A DNA stretch of 64,000 nt from Anadara kagoshimensis (Eukaryota; Mollusca; Bivalvia; Arcoida; Arcidae): NCBI GenBank assembly GCA_021292105.1, contig CM037874.1, forward strand, positions 32,290,185 through 32,354,184. The letters run 5' to 3'. A program made the translations under genes and the position numbers. Under the pieces are notes generated by a model. That model made no database searches and had not been told where the DNA came from. It saw only the letters and a program-made list of their open reading frames with translations. Positions 34,091-46,302 of the stretch are shown piece by piece (position 1 is the stretch's first letter; each line of letters starts with the position of its first letter).

Positions 34091-34850
34091 CTAGACGACC
34101 ATTTCGGAATATATTTCCTCAGTGCTCGGATCACTAGTATTGATTAAATCCCAATATTTTAGATGTCGAAATTAAAGAAAAATAAAAACCAAATTTTTAT
34201 CGTACCAAATACACTTAAGACAAACTAAACCGGTCATATTTGTGTAGCACTAGACTACCATTTCGGAATAACTTCCCTCATAAGTAGTGCCCAGACCAAT
34301 CTTGTTGAAATCCTAATAATTTAAGATGTCGAAATGAGAAAATATAAGGACCAAATTTTATTGTACCAATTCTACCTAAGGTAAAACTAAACCGGTTATA
34401 ATTGTGCAACACTAGACCACCATTTCGGAATAAATTTCCTCATAAGTAGTGCTCGGAACAGTATTGTTGAAAATATTAAGATGTCAAAATGAAAAAATAA
34501 AAGGACCAAATTTCATTTACTAAATCCGCCCGAGCCAAAACTAAACCTGCCGTAAATATACATCACTAGGCGGACATTTCGAAATACATTTCCTCATAAG
34601 TAGTGCCCGGACCAATATGGTTGAAATCCGAAAATGTTAAGATGTCGAAATGAGTAAAATACAAGGACCGCATTTTATTGTACCGAATCCACCTGAGCCA
34701 AAACAACACCAGTCATAATTGTACAGCACTAGACGGCCATTTCGAAAAAAACCCTCATAAGTAGTGCCCGGACCATATGGTTGAAATCCCAAAATGTTAA
34801 GATGTCGAAATGAGTAAAATACAAGGACCAAATTTTATTGTTCTACATCC
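34087..34850 (+). repeat. Sat159 satellite array, about 4.8 units, CYP-B intron 7
   Basis: Units start at 34087, 34246, 34408, 34562 and 34725 (154-163 bp). Each begins AGCACTAGACGACCATTTCGG, followed by CTCATAAGTAGTGC, AAGATGTCGAAATGAG and AAATTTTATTGTACC. Single or partial units are dispersed at 22573, 40716, 48636 and 57327, so this is a mobile repeat that also forms tandem arrays. Confidence 0.88.
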
Positions 34851-36065
34851 GTCTAAGAGAATATTTATATTTGCTCAGAGATAATTTTGTATACATTTTG
34901 AAATGTTGATCAAAGGTTTTAGAAGGGCTGCAATGTATCAGTATGTGTAATGGCAAAATCAAATGTAGGCTATTAAATTTTTCCGAAAAAACTAAGTAAA
35001 AGTATTTACGGGTTGTTGCTTGAACATTAGCTAACCTGGGACTTTATTACGAAAAAAGCATTCCAGATAAGTGAAATGGTATAGGCATTTATGGACTGTG
35101 TCGAAATGTCCGAGGTAAAACTCCATCTTACTGTATCTTTATTCCATCAAATAAGTCAAAACATCAAGACTGTGAAGTAAAAGCCCCAATCAACCAATCA
35201 ACGTCTTTACTGAAATTTATCCATTTTTCCAATTTTATCCAAATTATCGTACAAACCAAAACCCAAAATAAAAGTAAAAATTGAAATTTACCAAACACTG
35301 AGCATTGTATGTCAATATATATAGTCCCCTACCAGATCAAACCGAAACAAAAAGAGTAATAACTTTGCATAGAAAATTAATCAGCAAAAGAATTTTAACA
35401 TGACTTGTGTTTTCCTTCAAATGAAACATGAAGAGAGCTAGCTGTGGTATAACAAACAACAAACGATAGCTCATGGTTGTTCCGTTATAGTGACGTACTC
35501 CCTTTCTGGTATTATGACGCCAAGCTACGTGCACTAGACAATGGAGAACTGGTTATTGTCATTAATAGTACAATTCCAAGAACCGTAACTTGATCATCAA
35601 ACGGAAACAGAAATAAAATTCGACCATAATGTATATTTTGTTGTAGTGAAAAAAAATACCAAACAAAAAATCGATGGATTTTAGTATGCACAAAAAAAAA
35701 AAATAAATAAATAAAAAACAAAACCCATTGGATTTTAGCTTGAAAAATAATCCCCACACAAACGAGACTCATGTTACTTGGAAAAACATGCGGATATATA
35801 AGTGTTCGTAGAAATAGAAAATATATTTGAGCCAGGTATTTTAATAGATTATGTCATATTTAATCTATAGCATTTCTATATATAAACGTATAAGGAAACC
35901 AAAAACCAATATTTTATTAATATAGGTCAGTATACATTATAAGTTTATAACTTTATAAATACGGTTTTGTAAGATTTAAAATAGGTTAAATTGTTTAAGT
36001 GAAAATTGGTCAAATAACTTATGTGTATAGCTTAACTAACATCATTAAGCAATAAATTTATTGAT

Positions 36066-36225
36066 AAAAAAACACACATACCTATCCATGTCCAAACCAC
36101 AATACCTAAGTAAAGTAACAGTTTGTATGATTAAAAATGTCATTAAGATGGACCAGCTACTTCAAAAGGGTAAGCATGTCCTGTTTAGCTAGCTACACCC
36201 GTTACGTGTGAAATCAAATTGGGAA
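36066..36225 (-). repeat. RepA copy, reverse, CYP-B intron 7
   Basis: It has ACACATACCTATCCATGTCC, AAACCACAATACC, GGGTAAGCATGTCCTGTTTA and GCTAGCTACACCCGTTACGT. Part of the hairpin core is deleted. Confidence 0.65.
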
Positions 36226-36406
36226 TAAAAGGATCATAATAATCGATATATTATCTTTAACATGTGATGTCATTCTTCATGATGTTTTCTCGGATTCAGA
36301 CGGGCCCTTATATGTATTCAAATCCTAATATTTCTGAATCCGTTACTTACTATGCCTGGTAAATGACCCATCTCCTCGATGTTCAAGGAACCTACAAGTA
36401 TATATT

Positions 36407-36845
36407 TAAGAAATGACATTTCTGCTCATGGTATTTCAAAGGGTAATGCAAGATACTCGTAGTGTGGCGCGTGCCAAATTCGATGAAGGGCGAAGCCCTT
36501 TATTTTGAATTTGGCACGCGCCACACTATCTTGTATTACCCTTGAAACACCATGAGCAGAAACGTAATTTCTTATATTTACAATTCTTTTTTTAATAAAT
36601 ATTTTGATTTGTTTTAACCCTTGACGCTATTTCTTCCATACCTGCTCATGTGAGATAGAATTTTAAGCCATGCGAGATCAGCGTATTTCACATGACCACG
36701 TGGCCCCCTGTGTAGGACATGATGTAATGTTGCGGGAAAATTGATACACATCAAGGGTCATGCTCCCAATTGTTTTTCATGGGAATTGCTTTATGTTTCA
36801 TCGAAGACAGGTACAATAATATTGTAAATATAAGTAAATAAAAGA
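36407..36845. mobile_element. Inverted copy of the 2872-3296 FB-1 unit
   Basis: The hairpin part is 36407-36574 (168 bp, ends TAAGAAATGAC and complement, arms with GTGGCGCGTGCCAAATTC). It is followed by the complement of the FB-1 body, including CCCCCTGTGTAGGACATGAT and ATGTTTCATCGAAGACAGG. It lies about 33 kb from its partner in opposite orientation. Confidence 0.8.
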
Positions 36846-37172
36846 ACGAATTATACAATAAATTTCTATCATTTAATTATATTTACAATAGCACTCATTT
36901 CCGTCTATGAGAGCTATTTCTCAACATTATGGTAAATTTGCTTTATACGTCTATGAAAAGGTATGTTTTACCTTTTTGAACTGACTTTTTTATCAATGGT
37001 AGTAGGCGGGTGTCAGCTGTCATCCCACTTATCGTTTACGTCATCCTTCGTTGAGATGCGGTAGACGGGTTCCACAATTCACTAAATCAATGAAGGAAGT
37101 AAATTAACAAAAATGAATTGCAGTAATAGTCCATATAGTTAGCAGATTAGATAGAAAAATAAATTGGAAATG

Positions 37173-37331
37173 TAAGAAATGACATTGTTTTTGGGTCACT
37201 TCATGCTAGTATGATACCGGGTGTTCCGGGTACAAATTTAAAACGAAGAGCCAAGCTCTTCATTCATTTTATATCCGGAACAAAAGGTATCATATTAGCA
37301 TGAAGTGACTCCAAAACAATGTCATTTCTTA
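37173..37331. repeat. Foldback hairpin with FB-1 ends but a different stem
   Basis: It starts TAAGAAATGACATTG and ends with the complement. The inner stem (GTCACTTCATGCTAGTATGA, CCGGGTGTTCCGGG) is unrelated to the other two hairpins. It is 159 bp long, inside CYP-B intron 7. Confidence 0.75.
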
Positions 37332-38209
37332 AGTATAAATGGAAATGGTGCAAGATCAATAACAGTAATGGGTACTAATTACAAAATATATACAAGCGTT
37401 AATTTTTAAGCACTAAATGACCGTTTCGAAATAAAATTCCACATACTTATTTAAAGCATTATTTATATGTTTATAAGGGTATTCCTGAATGTTTTAATGT
37501 GTTTTTCCTGTATAACATTTAAAATGTTTAGATTTGTTCTGAAAGTAATGATGAACTAAAAGTATTGCGTATGGCTTATTATGCCTTGAATCAGGAAGTC
37601 GGTCACTGTGAAATTTGTAACAATAAAAGAGCATTTTATTCTATATTAAGCTAGATACTCAGACCTTTCTACATTATGTGGTATAATAAGTTAAAAAATA
37701 ACCAAGAATTCATATGATATCGCCTTATTATAACCTAAAAACAATTAAGGGGAATCGTCAAGAAGTAAGGCGGTTACAATAACCAAGTGAAGTAAAATAT
37801 AGCGGTTTAACTCTTCAGGGAAGGTATCAATAACGCTATAATACTCAGTGTTATACAACGCAATGTGATGTTTTCTAAATAAACGGGTTAATTGTTAATT
37901 ACTTTAGGTCTTTAAAATAATAAAAATAGAATTTATTCCGAAGATGTATAAAATCAATCAATCAAAGTTTTTTATCAAAAATATGTTTTTGTGTTTTGCA
38001 GGTCCCAGAATTTGCATGGGAGAGACAATGGCAAGGACAGAACTATTTTTATTCTTCAGCAATATACTACAGAGATTTAAATTAGTTCGGAACAATAAAG
38101 AAGATATTTTGGACTTTGATGGACATTATGGCGTCACCAAATCAACGCTTTCCCACAATGTAAAAGCATTAGTTCGTTAAAATATATAGTATTTGTCATA
38201 TGACAGTAT

Positions 38210-38215
38210 AATAAA
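38210..38215 (+). promoter_or_regulatory. Candidate polyadenylation signal of CYP-B
   Basis: AATAAA lies 30 bp after the CYP-B stop codon, which would give a very short 3' UTR. A further AATAAA is near 38464. Not supported by transcript data. Confidence 0.4.
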
Positions 38216-38756
38216 AAATGTTAGTAGAAAGTTAGTTTCGAATCATCATCATATGATTTTAACAATCGAAGCACTTACAAAGTGTAAAACCTTGTATAAT
38301 TAACATTTTCTTCATTTTGAAGGGTGTGTGATTGAATATTGAAAAAATGTAACATTTTTCTTCCGTCCGTATTTGCTGTTAAAATTGCCATTTTGTGCCT
38401 TTAGTGTCAATTTTGTATCAGATATTCTTAAAGTATGCTACAATCAATGACATGCACGTCAAAAATAAAGTTCAGACCATATGAGACACAAATATTGTTA
38501 TAAAAAATATAGTGAATATTTCTTGATTTAGCTATGTAATAAAATATAAACTGGTATCAAGTAATGTGCATCAATTATGTTTGTAGGACCATAAAAGTGT
38601 CTCATAATTTATAATAACTTAACCTAAAATAGTAAAACTTGTCAAAAGAACGATTACGAATTGAGCATACGCAGTTGCAAAGGTCTGAAGGATTCCTTGA
38701 TTAAACTAGACATGAGTCTTTGTTTATGAGAAATATAGGCATGTTTGAAAATAATA

Positions 38757-39104
38757 TTTGCAAATAAATTGTTGACTCAGGGATATTGCAAGCCTAGGCT
38801 TATCAAGGCCCTCAAAAAGTTTTATGGCCGTCATCACAGTATTGTTGATAAGTTTGATGTCTCTGTGTCCAGGATTGCCTTGGATATATTTGACGTCTCA
38901 TAGTTCCATGTTCCTTTCACACAATTTTGATTACACACGTGACGGGTGTAGCTAGCTAAACAGGAGGTGCTTACCCTTTCGGAGCACCCGGCCTCACTTC
39001 CCTGGTGGAAGTTCACGTGTCTAACCTAACTTGTCAGTTCCAAAGTTTTTACTTTGCTTCTGGATTGTGATTTGGAAATGGATAAGTATGTTTGTTTTTG
39101 ATTA
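38757..39104 (+). repeat. RepA copy, full length
   Basis: It runs from TTTGCAAATAAATTGTTGAC to AAGTATGTTTGTTTTTGATT with all family blocks intact, and serves as a good reference copy. The - strand frame within it has no protein homology. Confidence 0.85.
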
Positions 39105-39349
39105 ACCTATAAAGAGGCAAAATAATTGTTATAACAGGCGCCTGTTAGTGGTACAGCGATTGCTACACACACAGTTATCTCTCTTTATGCGATGCAGACA
39201 CAAAACGAACTTTCCTATTCTAATTTTTTAGATTAAGAACAATGAATTGAAATATTGGCAACAATGGATTCATTTTTTATTATAGCTCTTGGTAAAAAGA
39301 TGCTAACGTAACTGGAAAAATCAATCTTTTTTAAATATGATAATAAAAA

Positions 39350-39500
39350 GCAAACATACCAATTCATTAATGATGTTCAAACCACAATCCAAAACCAAAG
39401 TAAAAACTTCGAATTTGGCAAATAAGGCCAAACACGAGAACTCCCACCAGGGAAGTGGGGCCGGGAGTTCCTGCATATTCGCACTCTAGCCGCAATGTGT
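39350..39500 (-). repeat. RepA copy, reverse, 3' half
   Basis: CAAACATACCAATTCATTAA, AAACCACAATCCAAAACC and ACTCCCACCAGGGAAGTGGG match the complement of RepA. Confidence 0.65.
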
Positions 39501-42489
39501 GTTATGAAAATATAGAAAAAAAATCAAAACGAGCAGCAGGAGAAGCAGGTTTATTGTAGCATAAAAAAGGAAAATTGACAATACAAAATTGAAGACATCA
39601 AGTCATCACGTTTGTCAGCTTCACTGTAACCTTTAGAGTCATAGTTTAGGCATAAGTCTAAATAGGAAGCAGAATCAGTCGTATCTTTTTTAAGCTCACT
39701 CATTAAGTTTTTTGCCCGTCTTAGTTATTTTTCTTTCAGTCAAGAATATAATGCATATTGATAGACAAAATTGTATATCATTCTTCGTGCATCTTGTTCG
39801 CCACATATGAAATGATTACAAGGATGAAAATAAATTTTTAACCGTTTTAGACGAAAATCTAGATAATTTCTTGAAATGGGAGTAATATTTTTGTTAAAAT
39901 AAGAAAACTCAGCACAAGAAATATTACATATGCCATTTTCTTCTAAATAAAAATATTGTTAAAATATGTTTAAACCATTTTTATTGTTTTTTTTACTTCC
40001 ATGGGGGCTTGCTTTTTTTAAATGGTCAATACAAAATTTGTCTCCGTCAGTTAGTTTTATCTAATAACATTGTTTTTACAGAAACTAAAGTACTGAAAGA
40101 TACTCAGAGCATATTCATGTCGAGTTTCATAATTAACATTTCAGAGTTACCTATGGTTTGACTATAAATTTGTATTGTTTTAATTTTACTATTTGTGGAA
40201 TATGTCTAACCGAGTTTCCTGGTTTTAAACCAATCATTTCACATTGATTTGACTACAACATTTTAAACTTGCTATGTTTTAATTTTACTATTTGTGGAAT
40301 ATGCGTAAACCGATTTATGGGTTTTAAACCAATCATTTCACATAAACGTATTTTACTAGATAGAATTTATGAAATAAAACAAATATATTACACAATATAT
40401 GCCATTTTAAATCTTAATAGAGATATTCATGTGTCAGAAGTCACTGAATTTTATTGTTATTCTCGGCCTTATAGCACTAGACAGTGTATACATCCATTAA
40501 CGGCCGATTTGATCATGTATAAACCATAATCGCATATCATATGTCTGTATGAACAACGACGATTACTTTTAAAATTAATATCCAGAATGCATAGGCATAT
40601 TTTTAATGGTAGAATGACAGAAAAGCAATTATCACAACAGTGTAAGAGGCCCATAAAATCAAAGTTATGCCATCAAAAGGTTGTTGATAACATATTATAT
40701 CAGTTTTAATTTTACAGCACTAGACGGTCGTTTCGGCATACAATTCCTCATCAGTAGTGCTTGGACAAAAATTATGGAACCAAAACTTTTTCAAGATGTT
40801 GAAAAGAAACCCAAAGGACCATAATATAATGTATTTTACCAAAATCAGATACTAAAATACTTTGCATGAGGAAGTTTACCTTAGTTTAAACTGTACCATA
40901 GATTGGAAATATATTTGAGATTAAAAAATGTTAAAAGTAATAAAAATCACATGACAATAAATTAAAATTGAATAATATACATTTTGATTCTTTTATTTTT
41001 CTTATTACAACATTTTTAAAATAATTCAGATTTTCAACATTTTAGTCCAAGGACTAATGATAAGAAAGTTTATTCCGAAACAGCATTCTTGTGCTGCAAA
41101 ATCAATTTATTACTGAATTTGGTAATAATAGCAAAGTGTATAAATTTTGGCATGTATATTACTAACAAAAAAGTCGTAATTTTTGTAACGTATTGTCGGT
41201 TGAACGGCCCTTGGTATCGACAAGTACCTTATAAAGAACAAGAATTTCTTTTTGAAAATCACAAAACAATAATAAAATAATTAAAGGGAGCTAACCAAAC
41301 GTGGCAAGATTTGCAAACTTGTGATTCATAATGTTAGCGAATTGCGCTGGATAAAAAGTAGGTCGGAAGGTGGTACTTTCAATGAAATTAGTGTTCTTTG
41401 AAAGGTGGCAGGTAAAGAAATAAAACACTATTACAAACACCTTAAAAATTATCATGTTTTATCTAAATGTTGTTTTGTGTATTCAATTTCAAAATAAATC
41501 ACGTTTCTTCATTTTTAACATGTGACCTTAAATACGTAACCTAATTTTGAAATACCTTAAGAACGAATTTGATTCCAACCCTATAATAAAATAATTCTTA
41601 TTGACTATTTTTATAAAAGCAGGAAGAGATAAAAACGATTGTGAAAAATTAGCCAAATAAAACGTGTAAGAAAATATCAATCAAATGTTTTACCATTATG
41701 ATGTTTGGCTATTTGCCGAGTCACGAAGATTAGAAAGACAATATCAGAAAGAGAACATTAGATATTCGTGATTTTACCTTATGAACAGTTACTAGAGTGT
41801 TCGTACAGTGTTTTTAAAATTGAAAGGTTCAATTTTACTGCCTTAGCTTATTTATAACCAATCCCTAGCGTTGCAATTGACATTTTAAACAGCAACAGCG
41901 TGTCCTGTCTTATGCAACGTTCCTGTCCAGCTCACTTTTATGAAACCCATATTTTAATTTTATCAAAGATGAAAACCGGTGTCTCATTTACATTTGGCAA
42001 GGCACAAAAAGCTCTTCGCAATACGAATATTGCATTTTCGGCAGCTCAGAGATATAGAATTTCAATTTTCTTTCAGTTTTTTCAATAGCAATATATTAGT
42101 TTTGTTTGCTCAGGAAAGGTTTTCTCTCATCACTTACTTCAGAAGATAACTCGTAATTCTATATTCAACTAAAGTCTTAAAATTAAGAAAAAATAAAATA
42201 AAGAAAATTGCCTCGAATGTAGGAGAAAGTAAATATTACTTTTTAAACGTTATAGCCCTACAGTGCATTCTTGGAAAATGTAAGACAATTTTTTGCAAGA
42301 TTTTTTGCTAATAACTTAACTAATTTTGGGATAGTCTTAAACTGAGAGTGTAAGTCCATTGTGATGGAATGCAATGAAATCAACATTTCACAGTGACAGA
42401 TTTTATATAAAATTACATTAGCAGATTTTAGTATGGAAAACTTCATAATCTTGAATCGATTATCAGAATTATCTTATTTCTATATTTTA
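39501..42489. other. Intergenic AT-rich DNA between CYP-B and CYP-C
   Basis: No gene recognised. It contains a tandem pair of about 90 bp (40157-40244 and 40248-40343, sharing TTTTACTATTTGTGGAATAT and TTTTAAACCAATCATTTCAC) and a Sat159 unit (40716-40860). Short frames here have no recognisable domain. Confidence 0.55.
40716..40860 (+). repeat. Sat159 single unit
   Basis: AGCACTAGACGGTCGTTTCGG and CTCATCAGTAGTGCTTGGAC, then CAAGATGTTGAAAAG, match one full satellite unit outside any array. Confidence 0.65.
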
Positions 42490-42655
42490 AATTATACATA
42501 TGACGGGTGTAACTAGCTAATAGGCGCTGCTCACCCTTCCGGAGCACCCGGCCTCACTTCCCTGGTTAAGTTCACGTTTTTAACCTAAATTGTCGGTTTG
42601 AAAGGTTTTACTTTGTTTCTGAGTTGTGATTAGTATGTTTATGTTTTATTTAAAG
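42490..42655 (+). repeat. RepA copy, partial
   Basis: TGACGGGTGTAACTAGCTAA, CTTCCGGAGCACCCGGCCTC and TTACTTTGTTTCTGAGTTGT match RepA. The extreme 3' module is degraded. Confidence 0.65.
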
Positions 42656-43265
42656 CGTTACTAGGAATCTAAATGTAAAACACACAATTTAATTGTAAAA
42701 TAACAATGAAGTGGGCTTTAAAGCAATGTAATAAAAATACACATTATTCTTTTTTTAAGTTTACATTTTAATTAATTGTACAAATAAATGTACAGTAACG
42801 ATATTTTATAGCAAGTAATTAAAGAGTATACAAAATAATTACATAGTGATGTAATGGAAGATATTCAGTAAATATAACAAAAACCTTAATAAAGAATTTC
42901 ATGTTTATGTCCAATGCTGGCAAAACAAGGTTAATAATATATACACTGAAGGAATAATTGCTGTCGTTAACGCGACCGTAAAACATATCTTATTACATAT
43001 AAAGTTATTTTAATTCATTCATTTGTAATCATTCGATGGAAGTCACACATCTTTTTAGTTGAGATATAAAATTTAGTTTTATATCGTGTGAAAATAATAA
43101 AATATTTAAAAATGTAATAAAAAGTAATAAAAATGGTGTGTTTTGAATATTACACTTACACAATTTATGTGACTAAAATTAAATGCTACTTTTGATCTTA
43201 TCTAATAAAGGATAGTATTTCATCTTTGTTGGTCAAAAGTATATATACTTTGTGTTATGCTTATA

Positions 43266-43456
43266 CAGTAGAACTTCGATAACTCGAATACCACGGATAA
43301 CTCGAAGTCATTATTTTGTCCGGACCGGTTTTCTAAATAAACCATATAAACACAACTTCGATAACTCAAACTTTAATTCGAATGCCCTCGATAACTCGAA
43401 GTAATTTTAAGGTGCAAAATTAAAATTTATATGACAAACAACCTTCTAGAACTCGA
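43266..43456. mobile_element. Fragment of a pogo/Tigger-like element
   Basis: It begins CAGTAGAACTTCGATAACTC preceded by TA, a terminus typical of pogo/Tigger elements. The motif TTCGATAACTCGAA recurs three times (43279, 43363 and 43388 regions). The opposite inverted end was not found, so it is truncated or a solo end. Confidence 0.5.
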
Positions 43457-43799
43457 AATATTGCAGCAATGAGTGATCAATAGAACGATCAGTGAAAGAA
43501 CGGGCCATTCATTAGCTATATGCGCCTGTATAATCCGATTAATGAGAGGAGTAAATAAAAAGATCAAAGGTTCCGCTATTGTATTGATTAGTATCAATTA
43601 AAGATCAGTACGCTGTGCAGTAATGGGCGAAAAAGTGTAACCCTGTACATAAAATACAAAAAATATATTTGAAAGATATTTAAAAAACAATTATAAACCT
43701 GACAACAGTCAGCAAAATTATGACATGTGTAACATCATGCAAACAACAATTTGTCTTCAAATCTAATTCTAAACCTAAGTAATGAATTGAAAAGAGCAG

Positions 43800-44055
43800 A
43801 TTAAGTAAAATACATACACTTCTTATATGGAAGTGAGACTGGATACTCCCGAAATGTAAGCGCCTACTACGTAGCTGCCTACATCCGCCACCTATTAAAT
43901 GGAAATTAAAAATGAAAGAAAGATGGATCAATGGGATGTCAAAATTTTTTTTGGATCTTTTCAATATGGTGAAGACGGCAAAAAATATTTTTGAGTGCCT
44001 TTATAAACTTCGACTCGCAATAGCCCTGGGTCAACACTTTATTTGTTATCAGCTT
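43800..44055 (-). repeat. RepA copy, reverse, diverged
   Basis: AAGTGAGACTGGATACTCCC and TACATCCGCCACC form the core. GCAATAGCCCTGGGTCAACA and CTTTATTTG give the complement of the RepA 5' end. The frame through it is not a gene. Confidence 0.6.
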
Positions 44056-44319
44056 ATTTCGTTTTATGAAATTCCCGTAGTAGGACGACGCTCTATGGTA
44101 CAATAAAAACAAATTCGGAACATTTATGTCAAACTAGCCAAGACAAAAAAGGAAAAGATAAATATATTTTTGTGCTGTTGATTAAAAAATTCACAGCTAT
44201 ATACAGACACCAAAGTAAATGTCCAGAAGTTTATTTACAACGAATATTTTAGAGGGACGTCGACAATGTTTATCACACTTATTTTATAGAAACGTTGATA
44301 ATTTAAAAAGTAGACATGA

Positions 44320-44400
44320 GCCTTATTTTTCTAAACAAAACAAACATACTAATCCTTGTTCGAATCACAATCAAGAAGCAAAGTAAAAACTAAACAAAAA
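44320..44400 (-). repeat. RepA 3'-end fragment, reverse
   Basis: ACAAACATACTAATCCTTGT, TCGAATCACAATC and AAGAAGCAAAGTAAAAAC match the complement of the RepA 3' module. Confidence 0.55.
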
Positions 44401-44935
44401 TTAAAACCCCATAAATGTTGATGTTATAGGCAAAACATTAAGAAAACATAATATGTTTTCTTTTAGTATTTATTATTACAAATCATAGTCTAACATTGGC
44501 TCATACATGTTACAAGGAAACCACGCGTTTAAACACGTGGTTTTATGGTTTTATAATATACAGTCTAAATAAGGTTATTGCCCCGACTTTTATAATTAAT
44601 TCTTAACGGTAGAGATAAATGAATAAAAATAAAATAGAATAAATAAATAATTATATATAAATACCTTTAGCGCGATAGACACATTGAAATGCTCTTATAC
44701 GATTTCAATAAGGTTTTTGCACTGCATCATTCTGAAAACCATTGCTAGATCAAACTTCGTATAAAAATGGATGCCGTAACAGAATAATTAGTGAGAACGT
44801 CAACGTTTGAATAAAGAAAATTGTGACTAGAAGAGAGAAAGGATTTTTAAAAACAAACTTATATAACTGTAATTACATACCGTAATAAACATTATTGACA
44901 AGCGATTGATCGTCTTCCACGAGAGTATTATTATT

Positions 44936-44966
<31 letters not shown>

Positions 44967-45510
44967 AGAGAGAGAGAGATTGTTTAAAAAGATAAATAAA
45001 ACATAATTTATTATCTATTATTATCTTTTTCAATTTGTACAATTTAAAGTACGGAGTAGAAACATTAAAAACAGTTCCTGATGAATGAACACAGTTGCCT
45101 GATGAAGGTACTCACCATTAACATGTCAAACAGTATTATATTAATAAGGTGAAGATAATTATCTCGTGTTACTAAAGGCGAGAATGATAATTAGTCTGTG
45201 TGAAACTGTAACTCTCTTTAATATCCGTGAACCCGTAACTAGTAAATATCAGGTTTGTTTCTGATATTTATGTCATTGTGACAAATTAATAAAAATGGGG
45301 AAATAAACGAATTAAAAAAAAGGTGTTTGGTATTATTTACTTATTTGTGCCTAGTTGTAACTTCAAAATCACGATCATCGTAAAACGGGTCGCCGCTATG
45401 TTAAATAAAACAATTTACGTCGTATTTTGCAAAGGAAACTTTTTTAGGATAAAACATCAGATAAAATCCTGATAGCAGCATTTTCACTTTACAATTATCA
45501 AGAATGCGTA

Positions 45511-45720
45511 GAATCAAAAACAAACATACTAATCCATGTCCGAATCACAATTCAGAAGCAAAGTAAAAACTTTGGAACTGACAAATTAGGTTAGACACGT
45601 GAACTTCAACCAGGGAAGTGAAGCCGGATGCTCCGGAAGGGTAAGCACCTCCTGTTTAGCTAGCTACATCCGCCACGTGTGTAATCAAAATTGTGTGAAA
45701 GGAACATGGAACTAAGAGAT
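45511..45720 (-). repeat. RepA copy, reverse, well preserved
   Basis: From AAAAACAAACATACTAATCC through GGGAAGTGAAGCCGGATGCT, CCGGAAGGGTAAGCACCTCC and CTAGCTACATCCGCCACGTG to a GTGTGAAAGGAACATGGAAC end. Confidence 0.8.
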
Positions 45721-45854
45721 AAATGCCTGAATTATTCAAATGTATTCGAACAGTGACGCCGACATTAGGCTTTCGGATTAGGTTTAAAAAGGAGCTTTTA
45801 CTTTGAAAGCTTTATCATTCACATAATAAGTTGACTAGTATAATATCTATGTAT

Positions 45855-46302
45855 CCAAGGCTGTTTAAGATATATTTGAAAGTTTTATAGTTCATTGTTC
45901 TTTTCATTCTTATTTTTTTTAATGTCACATAGTTTCAAATTCCTTTCATTTAAAATTTTGATTTCACTCGTGGCAGGTGCAGCTAACTAATCAGGGGCAA
46001 ATAAATAGATAGTGACACCTTTCTCTTCGAAAAAAAAACAACCTCACTCCCATAGTGAAAGTTCGCGTGTTTCTTAATTTGCCAGTTTCATAATTGTTTT
46101 TCCTTGCTTTTGGGATTGTGATTTCGACATGGATTGGTAAGTTTGGTTTAACTTTGTTTTGGGATTTGGATTTGGACGTGCATTGGTAAGTTTGGTTTTA
46201 TTTTGGTTTGGGATTGTAATTTGGACATGGATAGGTTTCTTTGTTTTTTTACTTTGCTTTAGACTTGTGATTTGGACGTAGATTGGTATGTTTGTGTTTG
46301 AC
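45855..46302 (+). repeat. RepA copy with amplified 3' module
   Basis: The core is diverged (CTAACTAATCAGGGGC). The 3' module, CTTTGCTTTTGGGATTGTGA to TTGGTAAGTTTGGTTT, is repeated about four times, as in the 19640 copy. Confidence 0.65.

Larger units (their letters stand above)
17748..38180 (+). pseudogene. CYP-B: cytochrome P450 (CYP2-like), 8 exons, premature stop in exon 5
   Basis: This is a paralogue of CYP-A with exons 17748-18105, 19411-19636, 20710-20824, 22350-22509, 25625-25761, 26808-26904, 33189-33395 and 38002-38180. Exons 2-8 have exactly the same lengths and phases as CYP-A. The start is the ATG at 17748 (MASFSIFSFL); the frame remains open a few codons upstream without another ATG. 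Motifs are WKTLR (129-133), GAGTETT (299-305), EVQR (357-360), PERF and FSTGPRICMG with Cys438. However, codon 324 is TAA (25735-25737) where CYP-A has GAA in the IQEKC segment. The product would end at 323 aa, without ExxR and haem cysteine, and the mRNA should be subject to nonsense-mediated decay. Everything else is intact, so the lesion is recent, polymorphic or a sequencing error. The gene is stretched to 20 kb by repeats and a transposon in introns 4, 6 and 7. Confidence 0.88.

Noticed and set aside
38834-39016. 60-codon - strand frame, similar to one at 59382-59591
   Set aside because: The similarity is because both lie in RepA copies. Other copies have stops and frameshifts here, so it is not conserved as protein.
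42258-42446. 62-codon - strand frame, and similar short frames in 40269-42088 and 46415-46609
   Set aside because: Isolated, compositionally biased, no recognisable domain, no splice partners or paralogue support.
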